64,000 nt of DNA from Lathyrus oleraceus. Lineage: Eukaryota > Streptophyta > Magnoliopsida > Fabales > Fabaceae. Location: contig NC_066583.1 in assembly GCF_024323335.1 (NCBI RefSeq), forward strand, positions 274,358,916 through 274,422,915. Reading direction: 5' to 3'. The stretch's first letter is position 1, and each line of letters opens with the position of its first letter. The notes beneath the pieces were generated by a model. The model saw only the letters and a program-made list of their open reading frames with translations. It was not told where the DNA came from and made no database searches. The position numbers and the translations under genes are program-made. Shown here one piece after another: positions 1-11,162 of the stretch.

Positions 1-169
1 GTGGGGGAGGATACCCCATAGATGACTGCAGTGGCATAAAATGTTGAGAGGTCGTAGACATGGGCTCTACCTGACTCTGTGGGGGAGGACATACGGCCGA
101 CTGAGGAGCCTCACATACCCTTATCCTCGGGCGCTGCTGACCCTTACCCTTATCGGTTCGGGGAGGCAT
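1..169 (-). CDS. 5' part of the second CACTA ORF (Pro/Gln-rich N-terminus), partial
   Basis: From an ATG at 169 the minus strand stays open for 56 codons to the window edge. The peptide starts MPPRTDKGKGQQRPR and is rich in Pro, Gln and Ser, with two PPPQ/PPP patches. The start lies 86 bp after the stop of the DUF4216 ORF. A basic and proline-rich N-terminus is common in the second gene of plant CACTA elements (TNPA-like or Ptta/En/Spm family), which binds subterminal repeats. That assignment is by position and composition only; the diagnostic domain would lie to the left of the window. Confidence 0.5.
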   Translation of the reverse strand, partial: MPPRTDKGKGQQRPRIRVCEAPQSAVCPPPQSQVEPMSTTSQHFMPLQSSMGYPPP

Positions 170-254
170 TTTATCTACAATCAATAAACACATGTAATAC
201 ATCCTACATTAAGTAACATTACACAGTACACTAAGTAACAATACATCATACTAT

Positions 255-761
255 CTATTCAAAGTCTTCATGCTCTTCATCCATACTATTGTCTTCATCT
301 GTTCTGATACTATCCTCGGATACAAACTCTTCACATTCTTCATCCACATCATTTTCTGTCAACAATGTGGATGCATCAACTTGATGGCCCTCAACCACTG
401 TATCACACAAACTTGTAATTTGTTCAACTTCAATCACATCATTAACTTGAGAAGTTTCATCATCTTGGTAAGCGACATCTTCGACTACTACATCATCGGC
501 TTCGATATGACCCAATGGTTTTGTTTTGATTACAACACACCATCCTCGTTTACGTGGCTGAGTTGAAGGATAAGGAACATAATAAACTTGCCTAACAATA
601 TGTGACATTATAAAAGGGTCATACTCTTTGTACCTTCGATCCATACGAATCTCAACTGTGTTATATTTCTTATCTATTTTTGTGCCTCTAGCAGATATAT
701 CATACCAATCACAATAGAACAAGACAACTTTATTTTCGCAGTCCAAGTAATTGTATACCAT
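255..761 (-). CDS. DUF4216 domain, C-terminal part of a CACTA transposase gene
   Basis: This is a 168-residue minus-strand ORF. The first half matches the DUF4216 pattern: VVLFYCDWYD, then a DPFIMSHIVRQVYYVPYP block that is the family hallmark (bulky residue, DPFI, QV.YV.DP). The second half is strongly acidic (Glu/Asp-rich to the stop). In plant CACTA elements DUF4216 sits at the C-terminus of the TNP2-type transposase. The upstream transposase and DUF4218 domains are missing, so this is a surviving last exon or a truncated gene. It is intact as an ORF. The second DUF4216 copy, at 23631-24128, is a different, more damaged one. Confidence 0.75.
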   Translation of the reverse strand: MVYNYLDCENKVVLFYCDWYDISARGTKIDKKYNTVEIRMDRRYKEYDPFIMSHIVRQVYYVPYPSTQPRKRGWCVVIKTKPLGHIEADDVVVEDVAYQDDETSQVNDVIEVEQITSLCDTVVEGHQVDASTLLTENDVDEECEEFVSEDSIRTDEDNSMDEEHEDFE

Positions 762-2142
762 TAATAAATATATTATACTATTAATAAATATATAATATAA
801 CTATTATATACTTTATTGTTTAAACTAAACATATATTTATAAAACATATACCCTAATATGTGTTATTTAAAAAAAAACATTTTAGACATACATATTATTC
901 ATACTAATTTTTTTTATAAACATATTTTTAATATAAAAATATATATGAAATTAATGTTTTGTTTTTTTATACATTATTTTAAACATAATATTAATAATAC
1001 AACTTCTATTTATTTAGTTATCTAAATAATATATATACACACTTATCAATTTTTACTCAAAACACTAATCTATTATATTTTTTAAACTAACCATATTATC
1101 TAAATAATAATACAACTTCTATTTTTAGACATGATTCATATTACTTTTTCTAATAAACAAAATATTTCGTTTTTTTTTATAAATATTATTCTGTTTTAAT
1201 ATTTTGTTTAAAAAAAATTATATATTATATTTCTAAAAAATATAATGTGCACATATATAAAGGCATTAAATAGTTTCTAAACAAAGTAATATCAAAGTTT
1301 TAATATTTTCAAGCTTGACATGATTTTCTTTTGAAATTTATAATTTCTCTAGAAATAATTAAAAATGATTTTATAAATAGGGTATTAATAGAGAGGATAG
1401 TATTGGTATTAATAGTATATTATATAAAATCTATTTCTAAACTATAAAAATTTAATACATAAAATATTCTGTTTTTTTTGTATAATACATTAAATATATA
1501 ATACATTAAATATTCTGTTTTTTTAAAACTATTATATATTATATTTCTAAACAAATTCTAAACAAATTCTGTTTTAATAATACATTAGGGTATATGTTTT
1601 ATAAACAAATTCTAAACAAATTCTAAATATATAATACATTAAATTTCTAAACAAATTCTATTTTAATACATAATGTGCACAAAAACAAAATCCAGTCCAA
1701 ACAAATTCGGTTTTAATACATAATAAGCACAACACATAATCCAGTCCAAACTCAATACATTTAACTAATCTGAAAATAATTAAAAAAAAAATTAAATTTC
1801 ACAATTTTGAATATACCTGGATGAAGACTTTGAATCTGTTTGCTCCAAATTCTTGAATGAATAATTCACTCTTAGCTATTTCTTAAAAAAAAAAATACAA
1901 TAATTAAAATAAAATTCATATATATTAAACAGAAATGGGTTTAAGTTGAAATAATAAAAGTATTTACCTTTAAATTTCCAATTTCAAAATGGATCTGAAG
2001 CTTGAAGGAGAGAAATGGGTTGAAGGAACTTGAAGGGAAAATGGGTCTGGTGGAAGCTTGAAGAGGAAACGAAGAAGAATGAAACGGTGAAGGGAAGAGG
2101 GAGAGAAGAGGGAAGTTAAAGGAAAGGTTCCCACGTGGTAAA
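762..2142. other. A+T-rich noncoding interior of the CACTA element
   Basis: Very A+T-rich sequence with short repeated phrases such as TTCTAAACAAATTCT and TAATACATTAAAT between about 1440 and 1740. No coding block of a transposase could be recognised on either strand. The stretch 1975-2115 is purine-rich (repeated GAAGGAGA/GGGAGAGAAG) and may be the 5' leader of the element's transcript, which is an inference from its position just inside the subterminal repeats. Confidence 0.5.
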
Positions 2143-2376
2143 CACGTCGCTATTTGCGACGTGATTTACACGCCACAAAACATTCAACGGTCATCTATAA
2201 CGTCTCTCTGAACCCAGTACCCACATGCTTGTCACGTCGCTATTTGCGACGTGATTGTCATTTCGGAAATTAAATTACACCACATGTACCCACGTGATCA
2301 GCACGTCACTAGTTGCGACGTGAATTACATTTCACAAAACATTATTTGAATTTTAAATTTAAAATAGCGACGTGAT
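2143..2376. repeat. Palindromic CACTA subterminal repeats
   Basis: Two identical copies (2143-2164 and 2233-2254) consist of 8-bp inverted arms CACGTCGC and GCGACGTG around TATTT. A third, slightly mutated copy lies at 2302-2323 and a half-site GCGACGTGA at 2366-2374. Further CACGTG/GACGTGAA half-sites continue to about 2530. In En/Spm-type elements the second gene product binds repeated subterminal motifs. The role here is inferred from position next to the terminus. Confidence 0.75.
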
Positions 2377-2536
2377 CTGCATGTCACTACCAAATTTTAA
2401 TTATTTTCATTTCCCCCCAACCTGAAAAGTTGTCATTCCATTTTTTTATTATATTTTACCTTTAGCCACGTGAAATTCACGTCGTAATTGGCATTTTTTG
2501 CCACGTGCATTTCACGTCACTAAATCACGTGGCTGC

Positions 2537-2556
2537 ACAAAGTTATTCTTGTAGTG
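2537..2556 (-). repeat. CACTA terminal sequence
   Basis: Reads CACTACAAGAATAACTTTGT inward on the minus strand and ends at 2556. The adjacent trinucleotide outside is CTT, a candidate target duplication that cannot be confirmed because the partner end is outside the window. Confidence 0.75.
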
Positions 2557-3487
2557 CTTTAAGAAAGTGGCTATATATTCATTTAAGTAATGGAAAATAT
2601 ACATTTTTTCCATATTTACCCTTATTTATTAATTTAGAAATAAATTAATATTTTTATTATAACCATTTAATGGTTAGTCAATTTTTATTAATACCATTTA
2701 ATGGTTAGTCATTTAGTGGTTATATATTCCACTTCCTCTTACTAAAATTTCCTGTAGAAATTTGTCCCGCCTAAAAACAACACTTCCTCAGGAACTTTAT
2801 TGTCTTCGATACCTAAATCAAAAGATGGAAACTCATTAGCTAAATGATGTGGGTTTGCCATTTTTAGAGTATAAAAAAAAAGGAAGAACAAGACTCATGG
2901 AGTTTTGTACAAGATGATACTGCACCATTTATAATAGGATATGACTTTTCAAAAGCCAATGATAACAAATGCAACGTTTCAGAATAAATGCTCTTTTGGA
3001 AGTGTAAAAAGTGGAGTTATTATAGGAATAAACATGAATATTGAAAAACTAAATTTGAGGGTAAAATTGGAATGGTATATTTAATTGTAACCATTGTAAT
3101 TAATTTTTGCTTATATTTGAGACTCCAAATTTTTATTTTTTTTTGCTTACATATGAGACCGGAGGGAGTATTTCATTTTTATTAATTTTATTTTAATTAG
3201 TATATTTTGTTTTTTAACATTTTTAAAATCAAGAAAATGAATAAGAACCACACACAAATATCTCAATTTCCTCCTCCATCCAAAAAAGACCACGTGGTCA
3301 TTTAAAGAAAAATAAGTGTTTATTTTTTTCTTACTTTTATTGATCTTTTTCTCATGTAAAGAGGAAGCGGACTCATTCATATTTTTTTTTTCATTTTTAG
3401 ATCCCAACATAAAAACCAAATCTCCTCCCTCATTGTCAAAAAAAAACTGGTAACACATAAAAAGATTTCCTTCTCCAAGCTTCACAC
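2557..3487. other. Intergenic spacer with a Stowaway-like MITE end
   Basis: No gene is seen. At about 3142-3170 the sequence GCTTACATATGAGACCGGAG followed by GGAGTA is the typical right end of a Stowaway/Mariner-type MITE (CTCCCTCCG on the other strand, TA target). A similar phrase GCTTATATTTGAGACTCC lies just before it at about 3110. No matching opposite terminus was found, so the MITE limits are unknown. A minus-strand frame at 3147-3485 is Lys/Asn-rich low-complexity and looks like chance. Confidence 0.45.
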
Positions 3488-5275
3488 TGATGTGTGCTTT
3501 TTTGTTTTCCTTCTCTTACATGTTTTTCCCAACTGCACGGAATGTATCGGAGTATAAAATATTTTCGAACCCACTGAGAAATTATAGACAACTTAACCAC
3601 TACCTACTGTCGCTATGTAAATTTAAGGTTGATTGGATTTTGGATGAGAAGGGGATTTAAGACAGAAAATAAAACAGGTTTGTTTTTAAAAGCAAATAAA
3701 AGCGAAACCGGAATATGACTTGCATCAATCGATAACACTAACATCTAAATCAAAATAATTAATTGAATTGGGACATTATTTTTCTTTAATAGGTAAGAAC
3801 TTAATTTAAATGAATCGTTTGCGTTCGCTAAATCGAAATCTACTTTTATTCTAAATTCTACATTGTCGCTGTTGCGATTGAGCTTGCTAAAGTATAAAAC
3901 TCATATTTTGGAAAATTAAGAACTTCTAATTAATTAAAAGTCATTTTCAGGCAAAAAACAAATTTAAAGGTGATACCGGTTGTCGCTCGCGCAACACCAT
4001 AGTTCAAAATTACAGATGCCTATTGTCGCAACACATCTATTCCTATAAACTCTATTTTAGAAAATGATTGTTTTTGCAATTTAAAATAACTTTTGTTGTC
4101 GCTCTTGATTAATTAAAATTTGGTTGTTATTTTTCATCTAAGATACAGGTTCCTCTCTTTCGAAACGGAACCAATATCTTTAATTTTTAACGCTTTCGTA
4201 GTAAATGATTCTAGTTTAAAACAATATAAAAATCAGCCCCAAAACAAATCCCAATTAAATTTAATATTTTCAACTCAGATGCGAGTACCATCAAAATGAT
4301 GGTCCTCACATTCCGGATTCTAAACGGTGTAGCTGGACAGATTTGATATAGTATTCATGTTTAATTTAATGTGCATGCCAAATAAGTTTCTAAACATAAT
4401 AATATAATAGTGATAATGAGAAGTAATAAAAAGTAGCATACAAATAACCACAAAAATAATACAATAGGTGTGTGTGAATTGGTGCTAATAAGCTACTCTA
4501 ACAGTATAAACAATGAAAATTTAACACTGATAGAACAATTAAAATTTCCAATTCCAATATCAAAACAGAAAAATAATAAGCTGTAGAAAATTAAAACAGA
4601 AAATACTTACGAAAAATAAAGACACTGCAGAATTTAAGACAGACAAACTTGAACGGAAAAACTTATGGAATTAAAAATCAGCGTTCATTAACAGCGCATG
4701 ATCCAAGTACAAGCAGAGAATCCCAAATTCTGAAAAGAATTGTGTGCTTATTGCCTGGTGTAAACAATTAAACACTTTACAAAGTGAAATTATCTGCCTA
4801 CTTGATACTAGAAAACTTTGATCCTAAAAACTTAAAAACTAAACTTATACATAGTGTATCATAGGGTCAATATGGGCTGAAGTCGTGGTGAGTTCGGTTG
4901 AGAAAATTAAGTGGGAGTGGGAGAAGATTAGTCAGCTTCTGTTGCTAAAATTCTAGACATGAAGTTCATGGCAAGCACCATGGCCTCATAGAGAACACCA
5001 TGAGTTCAAGATGGGGGACATGGCAAGTGAAATGGCCATGGCGAGCGCCACAAGTTGAAAATGTCCTGTTTTGACTTTCTTCATGCTGGTGCGTCCTTTT
5101 CTCCACTTTTGGCTTACTTATCTTCTTTTTCTCTTATGCCAACTCCTACCTGGAGAGTATATGCAACACAAACATAATATGAACATAACACTACATATAG
5201 ACATGAAATGGATATAAAATGGATAAAAATGCATGTGTATCGAGTCAGAAAATGCTATAAGTTTCATGGTCATCA
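3488..5275 (-). mobile_element. Athila-lineage 3' LTR (copy C)
   Basis: The left end reads TGATGTGTGCTTTTTT, matching TGATGCGTGCTTTCC at the left end of the clearer LTR at 54286. The first 120 bp align (GGAGTATAAAATATTTTCGAA against GAGTAATATAAAAGATTGTC). The right end is CATCA at 5275, followed by a purine tract on the minus strand (AAGTATGCGGGAGTT). The length of 1788 bp is close to the 1758 bp of copy A. The LTR is oriented so that the element's interior continues to the right. TGATG...CATCA gives five-base inverted termini. Confidence 0.75.
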
Positions 5276-6290
5276 AACTCCCGCATACTTAAACCTTTGC
5301 TTGTTCTCAAGCAATGCTGCTACACACATGAAAAAGATTTGGCAAATGCAGCATCTAATGTCAAGACTCATGGAAATAAATTGCAGTCAAATATTCATAC
5401 CGGGCCACAAACTCTACTTTGGTTAGGATTGTATCGATGAGTATTAACTTTCACCTTAAGGATATCGGAAGAACACAAATCCACAATTGTGCGGTCATAA
5501 GTCTTCCTCTTATGCAAACCAATTCAAATTATATTATTATGCTCAAGCCTAAGTTACTTATCCTCTTTTTCGTCATTTTTCATTCTAGTGCAATCACATT
5601 AAATCTATTATCTTTTCACACTCATAGCAAGATAATCTATTAGTGACTATGATCTTATCTTTATTTTTTTCTTTTCTTTTGCACTTTGGCTCAAATATTA
5701 GCAAGTAAAGAGATTTGTACCGTTGGGTTAAATGACCGGGTGAGGATCACCTAACTTAGAAGGAACACTCTTTTTTATTCATTTTTTTCTTTCTTTTTCT
5801 CTTTTAAGCCTAAGATCATTCACTTATTTGCATTGACTTCTTGCATAGTGTAAGTTTAGGATGGTGTTGACTGCTAAATAAACTACGTAAGGACTATTAA
5901 AGGATGAGAATTCAAGGCTATGACATAATAAGTACTCAAACCGGCTTCCATATTCGGAAGACTTAAGGTGTTAAAACGATATTGATTTTGTACGATTTTC
6001 CCAAGTCTCTACACTCAATTTCATCTATAGCCTAATACTCTCTAATCATGCAATGAATTTCAAAGTCAATTTTTTTTGGTATGGCTCAAGAAAATGAGAG
6101 AATCAACAAATAACAAGAAACGATGCATAAATGACTCGACTAACAACAATTAAACTAGAATCCTAAGAAGCATGAAATAAACTAGAAAATCAATAATATC
6201 TAACTAAAAAGTAATAAAATAGAAATAGAACAGTAAAGTTCCTCCCCCAAACTTAAACCAAACATTATCCTCAATGTTATTTTTGTATAG
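5276..6290 (-). mobile_element. Athila 3' interior noncoding region (copy C), truncated
   Basis: Collinear with 56044-57140. It shares a polypurine tract at the LTR junction, the pyrimidine-rich phrase CTTAAACCTTTGCTTG, GATCATTCACTTATTTGCAT, TGACTGCT(A/G)A(A/G)ATAAACTAC and a second purine-rich box near 6240 (minus strand ..AAGTTTGGGGGAGG). It stops exactly where the ORF-1 gene would begin in the 57 kb element, and an ATT microsatellite follows. Short ORFs here are chance frames. Confidence 0.7.
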
Positions 6291-6294
6291 TATG

Positions 6295-6327
6295 TATTAT
6301 TATTATTAGTAGTAGTAATATTATCAC

Positions 6328-6360
<33 letters not shown>

Positions 6361-6405
6361 CACATTTATTTATTATTATTATTAATATTATTCTTACTAT
6401 TATTA

Positions 6406-6439
<34 letters not shown>

Positions 6440-6845
6440 CATCATTATTAATTAATAATTATTATTATTAATGTTAATTATTGTTATTTCTAAGTTATTG
6501 TTATTATCAATATTTTCGATTAATTATTATATTTTATCATTATTATTCATTATTTTTGTTGATTATTATTTAATTATTATTATTGGTTATTATTACTAAT
6601 TATCATTATTTGTTTATTATTATTGTTAATTTTACTATTGATTATTATTATTATTAATTATTATTTTCATTATAATTATTATTGATATTATTTGATTATT
6701 GATATATTATTATTGTTACTATTATTTATTTCTACTTTTTATTATTATTTATTATTATGATTTTATTATTGGTTTATTATTGTTGTTAATTCATTATTAT
6801 TATTATTATTACTTGTTTACTATTTATTGATTAATTATTTATTTT
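6295..6845. repeat. (ATT)n imperfect microsatellite
   Basis: About 550 bp dominated by ATT/TTA trinucleotides with frequent interruptions. It generates Ile/Asn-rich frames that are not genes. Expansion probably began at the end of the truncated Athila or inside the Ogre LTR that follows. Confidence 0.9.
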
Positions 6846-6884
6846 CCATTATTAAAGAAAATTTTGATTTATTTGTCTCATCGG

Positions 6885-7440
6885 TTTTTCAGAGATGCAT
6901 TGCAGTTTCGGAGTTAAAAATTCAATTTAACTTCAGAAATTGCTCAAACGCATAAAGTTTTGTTGATCAGCCTCAGATAGGGTAATTCCTACATGAATCG
7001 TCCCACAATTACTTAACATAACGTTAAATTATGTAGTTTAATTTTGATTCTTTTTTTACCTTTTTAAAATGTCGCTTAAATCATTAGTTTTTCACAAAGG
7101 CATTGCAATTTCAAAGTTAAAAATTCAATTTAACTTCAGAAACAGCTTAGACACATAAAATTTTATTGATCGGTCTCAAATAGGGTGATTCCTATATGAA
7201 TCGCTTTATGATTGCTTAACATAGCGCTAAATTATTTTAGTTTAATTTTTCGTTTCTTTTTGTTGCTTAAATCATCATTTTTCATAGATGCGGTGCAATT
7301 TCTGAGTTAAAAATTCAATTTAACTTCAGAAATTGCTTAAACGCGTAGAGTTTTGTTGACTAACCTCAGATAGGGTGATTCCTACATGAATCGTTTTACG
7401 ATTATTTAAAATAGCGCTAAATCGTGTAGTTCAAATTTCT
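6885..7440 (+). repeat. Three tandem copies of a ~195-bp unit
   Basis: Copies begin near 6885, 7088 and 7278. Each contains TTTTTCA.A.A(G/T)GC, GTTAAAAATTCAATTTAACTT, CAGA(A)TAGGGT(A/G)ATTCCTA, (A)TGAATCG and a GCTAAATT tail, with roughly 10-15% differences. The array probably lies in the Ogre LTR, judged by its position upstream of the Ogre leader. Confidence 0.85.
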
Positions 7441-8841
7441 GATTTTATTTCGAGTCCCTTGACTTTTTCTTGGGTCTTCTTACAACGAGACCTTTTATTT
7501 ATAGTTGTTTATTGAGCTTGTATTGTTAATTATTATATTGTATCTTCATTTGACAAGTTGTACCCCCATTCCCGTATTGTGTAATAAGTTTACCTCTTTC
7601 ATTTATTTTTATTATGTTAGCTGATTGTTAATTTAAAGATTAAAATCAACCACTTTCAGAAAAAGAACAAAAAAGCAAACACTCGTTCCAACGTCGAGTC
7701 TTTTTCCCAAATCAAATCCAAATTTAATGCAAAGTCGAGTATCTCTCCCCCGCCACATCCAAATTCTTTTCATAATTCAAATTTAGACACTTGATCCAAC
7801 GTCAATTTGTTCCCTTTTTAAAAGCTTTTTCACAATAAAAATGGAAGAATCTGATTAGGTTTAGATCTTAGCTTTTTCGAATGTTAGGATACTGTTGTAG
7901 AGCTCCATGTTCGAACATTTGAATTTCATATTAAAAATACAATAATTATCTGAATTAAGTCATTTCTCTTATAGAAGAAAAAGGTTGATTGGTTATCAAG
8001 ATTCTCTTTCCCGATTATCTAGACATTACAGTAGAGCTTCATGTGTGAATAATTGTCTTTCATTAGTGAACTTTGACCTAATTCACCCCACATTTTTCAT
8101 AAAAAAACTTTTGGATGAAACGAGAGTGATTGGGATTAGGCGTATTTCTTTTCGGGAATTTGAGCATGGAAGTAGAGCTCCTTGTTCGGATACATGTCTC
8201 CTTTTAAAATCAACTCAAACAAATCAAACTTGTTTTCTGCCCTTGCACGACTCCGAAAACATTTCCAGAAACAAGTATGCTTTATCCATTTCGACACGAA
8301 ACAAACAAAGACTTCAGCCTCCAAGAGCGAGCAACAAGTAAAGGTTTAACCGCTCAAATGCGATCTAAGCATCACTTCCTAAAAGAAATCAATCCAAAAG
8401 TTCTCTTTTAGTAGAACTATGTAGCCTTGATTTCTCCATAGCACCTGGAGATACGTAGGAGCAGGATTGAGAAATCTTGTCAGGCGCCCCTTTAATAAAA
8501 AAAGTTCTTTCTCTTTTTCTCACTTGATAAGTAGAAGATCGCAAACTAATATCACACTAACACTCTTACACGAAACTAACTAAATGGGTCCATCGAGTAC
8601 GATGGATGTGAGGGGTGCTAATAGTTTCCCCTAGGAACCTTTTTAAACCCTAGATCCTACCCGTGGGTGGATTTCCTTTCCCTAAAACTTTTCCTCTGTG
8701 AAACAATTAATCAGAATGTTCCATTGATCACGAACCCAACTGTGCATACATAAACATGAGCATCTCATGATCATAACACATTTAGCATGTGCATATTTTC
8801 AAGGAACCTAAATACTTTGTTGTTGCAGGCATTCATAAGAC
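7441..8841 (+). mobile_element. Ogre 5' LTR end and untranslated leader, with ~137-bp repeats
   Basis: Three diverged units start near 7850, 7984 and 8124, each running from a TGATT(A/G)GG phrase to GTAGAGCT(C/T)CATGTTCG. Downstream, GCACCTGGAGATACGTAGGA (about 8440) and GAGGGGTGCTAATAGTTTCC (about 8611) are phrases I associate with the U5 part of Ogre LTRs. A related GGGTGCTAACACCTTCCC occurs at about 24208. The LTR/leader boundary and primer binding site could not be placed. No coding sequence is expected before 8842. Confidence 0.6.
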
Positions 8842-10815
8842 ATGGGTACCAATCAAAAAAGTACTTATTCTTCCAAGTTCAAGAATCCAAAGCTAGAGTT
8901 GATCAAATGATTGATCTCAAACGTGACTAAGATCAGAAGGAACAACTTTTGTGTTGAGTATGGTGACCTTTTGGCTATTATGAACACCAAGGTGGATGTT
9001 TGAGCCATTTTCACTTTGGCGTAATTCTATGATCCTCCCTTGAGGTGTTTCACATTTTAGGACTTCCAGTTGGCGCCAACATTGGAAGAGTTCTCACACA
9101 TATCAATCATTAGTATTAAAGACGAAGTCCCTTACACCGGTCTAGGGGAATTCCTTAAACATCAACTAATAGCTTCAGCTCTACATCTGGATAAGGCAGA
9201 AGTGACAACTAATCTTGGACCAAAAGAAGACACTCTGGGTTTCTCTTTGAGGTACTTGGTGGAAAAAGCTTTGGCCTTCAAAAGTAAAGAAGATTGGGTC
9301 GCCTTCAATGTTGTTCTAGCCTTGATAATCTATGGGATTGTTTTATTCCCGAACATTGATGATTTCATGGACATGACTTCTATACGCATCTTCCCGCTCC
9401 GAAATCCCATTTCCACCTTGCTTGTAGATGTTTATCACTCCATCCATTGAAGAAATGAAAGTAAGGGAGAATGGTCTAGTGTTGAGCTCCTTTTCTATAT
9501 AAGTGGTTCTTATCTCACTTACCGAGCGAATGACCTTTTATTCAGAACAAGGACAACCTCAAGTGGTCTCAAAGAATCATATCTCTCACTGTTGTTGACA
9601 TCTCCTGGTAATCCCGTGTTTATGATGATATAGAGATAATCTTCAAATGTGGCAACTTCCCTAATGTGTCATTCATAGGAACCCGAGGTTGCATAAATTA
9701 CAACTTTGTGCTTGCTATGCGGTAACTTGGGCTTCCTATGGATGACAAACCAGAAGACAAATCGTTGGAAGGTTTTGTTTGGGGAGGAGTGAAGGAATTT
9801 GATTTTGTAAAAAAGATAGGTCGTTCCTGGACCAAAGTTTGTAGAGAAGGAAGGAAGGAACGAGGGAAGAAGAACGGCATAGCTAGGGAGCCGTATACGA
9901 GTTGGGTCCAAGCCATAGCTACTCATGACAAACTACCATACCCTTATGAGCCTCCAATGCATACAGGTCTTCTAGTGCCTATTCACATCACTATGGAGGA
10001 AGCTAAAGAGCTCAAATTTGTCATCCAAAGAATGGAAGAAGAGAACAAAGAGCTACTATTGAACCTTCTTCGGGTCACTAAGGACAAGGATAATCAGAAG
10101 TGGGACCTCAGGCGGAAGAAAACAAAAATCCAGGAAAATGTAGAAAGGACTAATAAAGAATAGTACAAAAGGAAAAGAGTCAAACATGGTTTGGATCAAG
10201 CCAACAGTTTATCAGATACTTTTAAGGGCCAGATGAAGAAGGTTGAGATACATTGTCGAGAAAAAGAGAAATGGTGGAAGCTTGCCACAAAAGAAAAGAA
10301 AGAGATAACATAGCCGCTAGAGGATGAGATAGAGAAACTCAGTATTTCTCTTCAAGACTCTAGAGTGAGGGAAGAGTAGGAGCACCGCCGCAAAGAGAGT
10401 GATTTGGCTGCTTCTCGAATTACACCTAAGATATGGAAAGAGAAGTGCCAAGAGACAGAGATCGCACAGGATTGGGCATAATACTAGAAAGACAGATTTT
10501 AATCTTTGTAGGAAGAAGGCTTCGATTGGCTTAATGCAAGGGAAGAAGTGAATATGAGCTTGGTGGCCTGCGAGGGAACTATCCACTTTCTACATGCACA
10601 AAGGAATGAATATCGAGACAAGTTCACCAGTTTGGTATAATTTTGTAAATGGATAACCAAGGACATGCCTTTGATGCTAAGGTGTGCTCTAGAATACCTA
10701 GAAGACAACAACACCCCTCCTTCGGTGATCAACTTTGTTTTTTTCTATGAAGACATGATGAAGAGGTTCAAGAGAGAATTGGAAGAACTCAAAAGACAAA
10801 AGCCTGCAGTTTGAC
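8842..10815 (+). pseudogene. Ogre ORF1 (extra ORF upstream of gag), degenerate
   Basis: Starts at ATG 8842 and is in one frame through 9447 despite stops at 8908, 9001, about 9022 and about 9058. The block LAPTLEEFSHISI then ALFPNIDDF-like IVLFPNIDDFMDM and IRIFPLRNPISTLL matches the conserved N-terminal domain of Ogre ORF1. After a frame change the C-terminal half (9738-10163 and on) has WTKVCREGRKERGKK and a long Glu/Lys-rich coiled coil ending with LKRQKPAV near 10815. ORF1 function is unknown in the family. At least two frameshifts and many stops make this a pseudogene. Confidence 0.75.
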
Positions 10816-11162
10816 CTTTGTGTTGTACTTTCCTTTATCTTTGAAAAAAAATTGTACTCAGTCCTTGTACTCTACTTTGAATTGAATGAATGGAGATTTT
10901 GGCTCTTTTGTACCAAAGCTTGGTCCCATTCTTTCTTTGTTCCCTGTGATCTCTTTAAATGCTTGCTAAGTAACAACGAATCTAAAACGGTTCCGTGAAA
11001 ATAAAATTGAACATAAGCATACAAAATGAAAACATTCACATACATTAAAATATGCATCATGCATTTCATGGCTAAAAAAATTCATTTCATTTCTCCTCAC
11101 CTCTAGTAACTTAAGTTGATTCCTCAACGTCGACACACTACCTATGCCAACACAAGAAAGAT
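10816..11162 (+). other. Spacer between Ogre ORF1 and gag
   Basis: Noncoding link of about 350 bp with T-rich and A-rich patches. No separate gene is seen; the minus-strand frames here are chance. Confidence 0.5.

Larger units (their letters stand above)
1..2556 (-). mobile_element. CACTA (En/Spm-type) DNA transposon, left-truncated by the window edge
   Basis: On the minus strand the right end reads CACTACAAGAATAAC inward from 2556, the terminal CACTA signature of this superfamily. Inside it lie palindromic subterminal repeats (2143-2376), a DUF4216-type coding block (255-761) and the start of a second ORF (1-169). CACTA elements typically carry a TNP2 transposase gene ending in DUF4216, followed by a second gene, and that is the order seen here. 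The Transposase_21 core is not found between 761 and 2556, so this copy looks internally deleted and non-autonomous. The other terminus lies outside the window. Confidence 0.8.

Noticed and set aside
270..566. 98-residue plus-strand frame
   Set aside because: Antisense shadow of the DUF4216 ORF, which has clear family motifs on the minus strand.
3147..3485. 112-residue minus-strand frame
   Set aside because: Lys/Asn/Ser-rich low complexity, overlaps a MITE-like end, no domain; likely chance.
6200..6445. Minus-strand Ile/Asn-rich frame
   Set aside because: Artefact of the ATT microsatellite.
7985..8341. 118-residue plus-strand frame
   Set aside because: Overlaps the ~137-bp repeats of the Ogre LTR/leader; no recognisable domain.
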